A DNA stretch of 34,296 bases from Pseudomonadota bacterium (GTDB lineage: Bacteria; Pseudomonadota; Gammaproteobacteria; Steroidobacterales; Steroidobacteraceae). The notes beneath the pieces were generated by a model that had not been told where the DNA came from, searched no databases, and saw only the letters and a program-made list of their open reading frames with translations. Where the stretch lies: assembly GCA_016703895.1 (NCBI GenBank), contig JADJBE010000028.1, positions 1 to 34,296 of the forward strand. The letters run 5' to 3'. The position numbers and the translations under genes are program-made. Of this stretch, positions 33,863 through 34,296 are shown in pieces; positions within the stretch are counted from its first letter, which is position 1; every line of letters begins with the position of its first letter.

Positions 33863-34296
33863 TAGGACCGTCGCCGTCTCCGCGGTTGAAGTAGCAATCC
33901 TCGAGCGCCGGCGCGCGAGTAGCGAGCGCTGGGGACATCGCCAAGACAAAATTGCTCGGGCCTTCCAGAAAAAGGTTGCTACGCAACGCACGCAACCATG
34001 GTCTATGGCACTGGTTGCTGACGATCAAGTCGACGTCGCGCTCTTTGAGCCATTCGACCGCGACTCTGACAAGTACCTCAGCGTCCGCACTGTCACACAG
34101 GCCATCAGCAATACAGCCCAACTTCATGTTGCCGAATTGTTTGTGATTCTTCAGCGGCGTGCAGGTCAGCAATAGCCAGCCGATCATCGTACCGGCACGC
34201 GTAACAATCAAACGATTCAGGCGCACATCGCCTGGCGGGAATTTCTGATTGAGCGCCGCATGGGTACGATCGCAAAACAGCGGGTATTGTCCGCGC
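33852..34296 (-). CDS. Acetyltransferase-like protein, cut by the right edge
   Basis: The C-terminal part of a protein is open from the right edge of the window, so its start is missing; an internal GTG at 34226 is not a likely start. It shows LNRLIVTRAGTMIGWLLLT, a beta-strand pattern of GNAT N-acyltransferases, then MKLGCIADGLCDSADAEVLV, DLIVSNQCHRPWLRALRS, GPSNFVLAMSP, and ends NRGDGDGPINL. I recognise this as the C-terminal half of GNAT-like proteins found in polysaccharide clusters, but without the front half the assignment stays tentative. It is convergent with the deacetylase, with an 11-base overlap. Confidence 0.6.
   Translation of the reverse strand, partial: RGQYPLFCDRTHAALNQKFPPGDVRLNRLIVTRAGTMIGWLLLTCTPLKNHKQFGNMKLGCIADGLCDSADAEVLVRVAVEWLKERDVDLIVSNQCHRPWLRALRSNLFLEGPSNFVLAMSPALATRAPALEDCYFNRGDGDGPINL

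Overview
The window looks like chromosomal DNA of a free-living, GC-rich proteobacterium, most likely a gammaproteobacterium. The main grounds are an SrkA-type kinase, a GlrK-QseG-GlrR signalling operon, class I and class III polyhydroxyalkanoate (PHA) synthases, and a PEP-CTERM protein next to an exopolysaccharide cluster. The lineage is an inference from gene content. I saw no tRNA, rRNA, CRISPR array, insertion sequence or phage gene.

Layout. (1) 1-2062: a secreted zinc-metallopeptidase-like gene, cut by the left edge and frame-broken, followed by a small exported protein. (2) 2109-4188: a ZntB-type metal transporter behind the remnant of a cation diffusion facilitator (CDF) gene, divergent from an SDR-fold protein carrying the signature residues of halohydrin dehalogenases. 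(3) 4218-10925: a PHA locus. PhaB, class I PhaC, a phasin, a FabG-like reductase and the PhaR repressor lie on the minus strand; a class III PhaE-PhaC pair is divergent on the plus strand. Three near-identical 13-bp TGCArTGCAAAA repeats (r = A or G) in the non-coding stretches are candidate PhaR operators. (4) 10941-14573: a 1210-residue PAS/GAF/GGDEF/EAL cyclic-di-GMP protein. (5) 14696-17052: a second metallopeptidase plus lipoprotein pair, paralogous to the pair at the left edge but on the other strand. (6) 17153-19234: srkA and galE, divergent. (7) 19297-22805: glrK-qseG-glrR, with glrK and qseG frame-broken as written. (8) 22821-34296: cell-surface polysaccharide region: methyltransferase, PEP-CTERM protein behind a textbook sigma-54 promoter, two GT4 glycosyltransferases, GNAT-type acetyltransferase, O-antigen-ligase-like polymerase, GT2 glycosyltransferase, NAD-dependent epimerase, hexapeptide acyltransferase, polysaccharide deacetylase and a second acetyltransferase cut by the right edge.

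How the genes work together. Region 3 can make the PHA precursor (PhaB), polymerise it with two synthase types, coat the granule (phasin) and sense it (PhaR). Region 8 can build sugar nucleotides, assemble, polymerise and modify a surface polysaccharide, and export a PEP-CTERM protein to it. The c-di-GMP protein and the two-component system are plausible regulators of such a sessile or storage lifestyle, but nothing in the sequence links them directly.

Quality caution. At least nine positions need a one-base insertion or deletion to restore an otherwise convincing protein, and one more is an in-frame stop. Several lie in short homopolymers. Consensus sequencing error is the simplest explanation, so the 'broken' genes may be intact in the organism.

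No stretch longer than 300 bases lacks a gene. The longest gaps are 31610-31896, 8795-9039, 32614-32821 and 7299-7498.
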